NCBI GenBank assembly: GCA_020346805.1
Contig: CP070790.1
Location: 1,325,950-1,335,231, forward strand
Length of the DNA: 9,282 nt
Reading direction: 5' to 3'
From: Planctomycetota bacterium
GTDB lineage: Bacteria; Planctomycetota; Phycisphaerae; UBA1845; PWPN01
The number at the start of each line of letters is the position of its first letter. The stretch's first letter is position 1. The notes beneath the pieces were generated by a model. That model was given only the letters and a program-made list of their open reading frames with translations, did not search any database and had not been told where the DNA came from. The translations under genes were made by a program, and so were the position numbers. This document shows positions 6,754 through 9,282 of the stretch, in pieces.

Positions 6754-8568
6754 TTACTTACTCTGATTCTTCTTGACAGGTTCCGCTATGCAAAATCTGC
6801 GAATGTCGTTAATGGCGCGGCTCATCAAGTCCAGACCGGCCTGGGTCTTGAGGCTCGCTCCTCGTCGAGTTTGGTTGACAACTTTTTCGATCCGGCTCAG
6901 GGACTCTCGGTTTTTGACGCTTATCTTCTTGCCTGCACTTTCCCTCAGGATCTCACGCAGAACCCACAAATCGTCGCTCAAGGTCGCGGGTGCCTCTTTG
7001 CCGAAGAAACGCCTCTGAACACGTTTCTTCATTTCCTCGACCGTCTGGGCCGGAAGCCAGGTTCCTTCGCGGTATACAAAGTGGGTCAGAATGTAGGGCA
7101 GCGAGTCGGTAGGATATGGAATATCATGATAGAATGATCCGGACGAGAATCCCGGTGAAAAAGTCATTATGTAACCGTACATCCCCGACGAAGCCACCCG
7201 CATCGTGTTCCGAACCACTTGTTCCAAGGGGCGCAAGTCGATGTATTCCCAGCGCATGACCCTGGGCGAAAAGTAGGTAGCCGGAAGAGGGTCGCCACCC
7301 GGTCCTGGAAATTCCCAGCTATTGCGTGCTTCCATCCATTCAACCCGCGGATCCGCGCTCATTTGCCGAATGACCTCATAGTAGGCCGGATCATTGACGT
7401 GCGGTGAATATCCGATGGTGTAGGCAAGTCGGGCATGGGGGTGGTCCTTCCAGATCTCGTTCATCATCTCATGTATGAGTGAAAGCTGATTCTGGCCGAA
7501 CATCCTGCTGCCAGATTTATCCACCGGTACCCGACAGCGCTCGCACTGACACTCGCCGTACTCGTCGGCTGATTCGATATACAGACCGTCGGCTTCCGGT
7601 AAGGCGTCAAACATCTCCTTGTAATAGTCGATAAGGGTCCGGCGGGAACGGGGGCTCGACGGACAAAGGACCCATTCGGAAACGTCGTCTCCGGTCTCAG
7701 CCACGCTACGGGTTCTCATCGTGCCCGGTTCGCGATTGGTAATTGCGTATGTGCCGCACCAACCGCCGAGAGCTCCTCCCAAATAAAATCCGATCCCGAG
7801 GTCATGCGCGTCCTGGATGAGCCGGTGTTGGTCGGCGAGCGTACCGATACCGCTGTCCTTGGTGGAGTCCCAGTTTTTATTGCTGATCTTGTATGTCTGG
7901 GGAAACTTCTTGCTAGGGAAATGACCGGAAAGCCAGAAGTACACATGGGTTGCTCCGTCGCGTGCCAGGCTGGCAAAGATGCTTCGATAGTCGTCAGCAG
8001 TGTATTCGTCCTCCTCACCCCAAATGGTAAGCAGGTAAACTGGCCTGCCAGGCATCTGGGGTGTTCGAACAACAGTATCAAGTTCAAGTTTTAGATTTCC
8101 CGGGCCTCCGTCTATGAGAAAATCGCGCAGGTAGACCGCTCCATTGTAAACACCGCGAGGCGAGCGGCTCACCACACACATCCACGTGATGCTCCCTCGG
8201 GTTACCGGGATACAAACAAAGCCCTGCTCATCAAGGAACGCTACGCGTAATAGAGTTTTGTTCGAAGTCTCAATTTCCGGCACCACCTTTTTCAGGCGTC
8301 TCCAGGTCGCCAAGACGATGGCCGGCTTATCCGGCAGTTTTCCCGAGCTTTCGCCCAATTCGAGCACGGGAAGCTTGACACCGTCCCAACGCTTAACGGT
8401 ATCTGTAATCGCTTTCTCCGCCATACGCATGAGCGGTTCGGGCTTATCATCGATTACGGATACCACCTGGCAAACGGCCTCACCGTTCCTGGTAAGGCTG
8501 AGCGTTTCGTGCGGCATGTTAGCAATTGTTGCCTGATTGCAAAGCAATACCATAATCCACACACTCAT
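6754..8568 (-). CDS. Glycoside hydrolase-like protein (GH67/GH20b-type N-domain plus TIM barrel)
   Basis: This is a 604-residue protein. Residues about 25-165 resemble the small alpha/beta domain found before the barrel in GH67 alpha-glucuronidases and GH20 hexosaminidases, ending in the telling RSPRGVYNGAVYLRDFL. A TIM-barrel region spans about 175-500, with YIESADEYGECQCERCR at 330-346. A cluster of the form C-x-C-x2-C after an acidic strand end is typical of DUF4838-like and related uncharacterised hydrolases. Glu332 and Asp335-Glu336 in that segment are candidate catalytic residues. The C-terminal 100 residues are helical. The N-terminus (MSVWIMVLLCNQATIA) is hydrophobic and could be a short signal peptide, though it lacks the usual basic start. 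The ATG at 8568 has GGAGA six bases upstream. It lies 52 bases after the aldo/keto reductase gene, so the two are probably co-transcribed. The substrate cannot be read from the sequence. Confidence 0.75.
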   Translation of the reverse strand: MSVWIMVLLCNQATIANMPHETLSLTRNGEAVCQVVSVIDDKPEPLMRMAEKAITDTVKRWDGVKLPVLELGESSGKLPDKPAIVLATWRRLKKVVPEIETSNKTLLRVAFLDEQGFVCIPVTRGSITWMCVVSRSPRGVYNGAVYLRDFLIDGGPGNLKLELDTVVRTPQMPGRPVYLLTIWGEEDEYTADDYRSIFASLARDGATHVYFWLSGHFPSKKFPQTYKISNKNWDSTKDSGIGTLADQHRLIQDAHDLGIGFYLGGALGGWCGTYAITNREPGTMRTRSVAETGDDVSEWVLCPSSPRSRRTLIDYYKEMFDALPEADGLYIESADEYGECQCERCRVPVDKSGSRMFGQNQLSLIHEMMNEIWKDHPHARLAYTIGYSPHVNDPAYYEVIRQMSADPRVEWMEARNSWEFPGPGGDPLPATYFSPRVMRWEYIDLRPLEQVVRNTMRVASSGMYGYIMTFSPGFSSGSFYHDIPYPTDSLPYILTHFVYREGTWLPAQTVEEMKKRVQRRFFGKEAPATLSDDLWVLREILRESAGKKISVKNRESLSRIEKVVNQTRRGASLKTQAGLDLMSRAINDIRRFCIAEPVKKNQSK

Positions 8569-8620
8569 CGCATTTCTCCGAGCAATTCAAGGGTAAAATC
8601 ATTACTTGGACGAAAGGATT

Positions 8621-9282
8621 CTATGATCTCGACGCCATGATCCGCAGGCGCTTGACTCGGCGGATGATATCGTCCACCTCGGCCGTAGTGTTCATCCCGA
8701 TAGTAAAGGCACTCATCCATCGTTGCTGCAGGGCGAAGCGCAGCGCTTCGTCGACTTGCTTGTCCGTCTTGGCGTATCCCTCGCCCAGGATTTTCATTCC
8801 GTACACGACTTTGCCGTTCTCGTGCATCTTCTTGAGCACCTTTGCAACATGCGGGACGCGTTCGGGCTTATCCACGTCCATTACCTTCGCGAATGGGTTG
8901 AATCGGGCCAGGCAGATATCAACCCATGGTTCCTCGACCGCTGCCTGCAGGGCACCCACCGCATGACATGACACACCAAGGGCCCGGATCCGGCGCTTCT
9001 CCTTATATTCACGGAGGACCTCCATCGGCCTTTTCATGGTCTTCGGCCAATCAGCTTTCCTCATACAATGGAGCAGGACGATATCGATATAATCTGTGTC
9101 CAGCTCCCGAAAAAACCGTTCCAGAACTTTGCCTACCTCATCTGTCTCGCGAGGCCACACCTTTGAGTTGATGACTACCTTCTCGCGCTTGATTTCCTTA
9201 AGGGCGGCCCGGGCAAAGGGATGGGTTCCATAGGTGTCGGCCAGGTCCCACCAGAAGATCCCGCGATCCAGGCCGTGCCGCA
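8621..9282 (-). CDS. Aldo/keto reductase, 5' partial
   Basis: The frame is open from the right edge of the window to a TAG at 8621-8623, giving 220 visible residues; the N-terminal strand and true start lie outside. The catalytic tetrad of the family can be followed: Asp (9236-9238) and Tyr (9230-9232) in LADTYG, Lys (9161-9163) in INSKVWP, and His (9068-9070) in IVLLHCM. The later barrel segments RIRALGVSCHAVGAL and the C-terminal FTIGMNTTAEVDDIIRRV, which normally contacts the NADP(H) phosphate, also fit. It should be a cytoplasmic NADP(H)-dependent oxidoreductase. Its placement just upstream of a hydrolase gene suggests oxidation or reduction of a released sugar or aldehyde, by inference. 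The GTG at 9160 is an internal Val, not a start. Confidence 0.9.
   Translation of the reverse strand, partial: RHGLDRGIFWWDLADTYGTHPFARAALKEIKREKVVINSKVWPRETDEVGKVLERFFRELDTDYIDIVLLHCMRKADWPKTMKRPMEVLREYKEKRRIRALGVSCHAVGALQAAVEEPWVDICLARFNPFAKVMDVDKPERVPHVAKVLKKMHENGKVVYGMKILGEGYAKTDKQVDEALRFALQQRWMSAFTIGMNTTAEVDDIIRRVKRLRIMASRS

Noticed and set aside
6670..7137. Plus-strand open frame of 155 codons overlapping the hydrolase end
   Set aside because: It is antisense to the hydrolase C-terminus and has no recognisable features.

Overview
The window comes from an uncultured-looking bacterium of moderate GC content. Clear Shine-Dalgarno sites precede the internal genes. The mix of uncharacterised carbohydrate-active enzymes, an aldo/keto reductase and a radical-SAM peptide-modification cassette would suit environmental lineages such as the PVC group or Hydrogenedentes-, Poribacteria- or Chloroflexi-like bacteria. 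No phylogenetic marker is present, so the taxonomy is a weak guess.

Layout. (1) Bases 2-1429, plus strand: the 3' part of a putative TIM-barrel glycoside hydrolase of the GHL15 type. (2) Bases 1430-2008: no gene, but it holds one copy of an imperfect direct repeat. (3) Bases 6290 down to 2009, minus strand: a tightly packed three-gene operon. Its order is a DUF2207-like exported/membrane protein ending in nine Ala-Cys-X-Ser units (eight of them Ala-Cys-His-Ser), then a radical SAM/SPASM enzyme with an N-terminal PqqD-like recognition domain, then a four-helix membrane protein of unknown family. The junctions are TGATG and ATGA, each with a strong Shine-Dalgarno, so the three genes look translationally coupled. 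(4) Bases 6291-6753: no gene; it holds the operon leader, the second copy of the direct repeat and a hairpin. (5) Bases 8568-6754 and 9282-8621, minus strand: a GH67/GH20b-type glycoside hydrolase-like protein and, 52 bases upstream of it, an aldo/keto reductase cut by the window edge. These probably form a carbohydrate-catabolic pair.

The centre of interest is the three-gene operon. I infer that the radical SAM enzyme binds the first protein through its PqqD-like domain and modifies the Cys/His repeat, which the predicted topology places in the cytoplasm. The third protein would be a membrane partner. The arrangement resembles known systems in which a low-complexity repeat protein is paired with a radical SAM maturase (for example the His-Xaa-Ser, Hxs, systems), but the Ala-Cys-His-Ser repeat on a DUF2207-like anchor is not a system I can name. 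Related, diverged intergenic sequence lies on both sides of the operon in the same orientation, which hints that it was acquired or moved as a unit.
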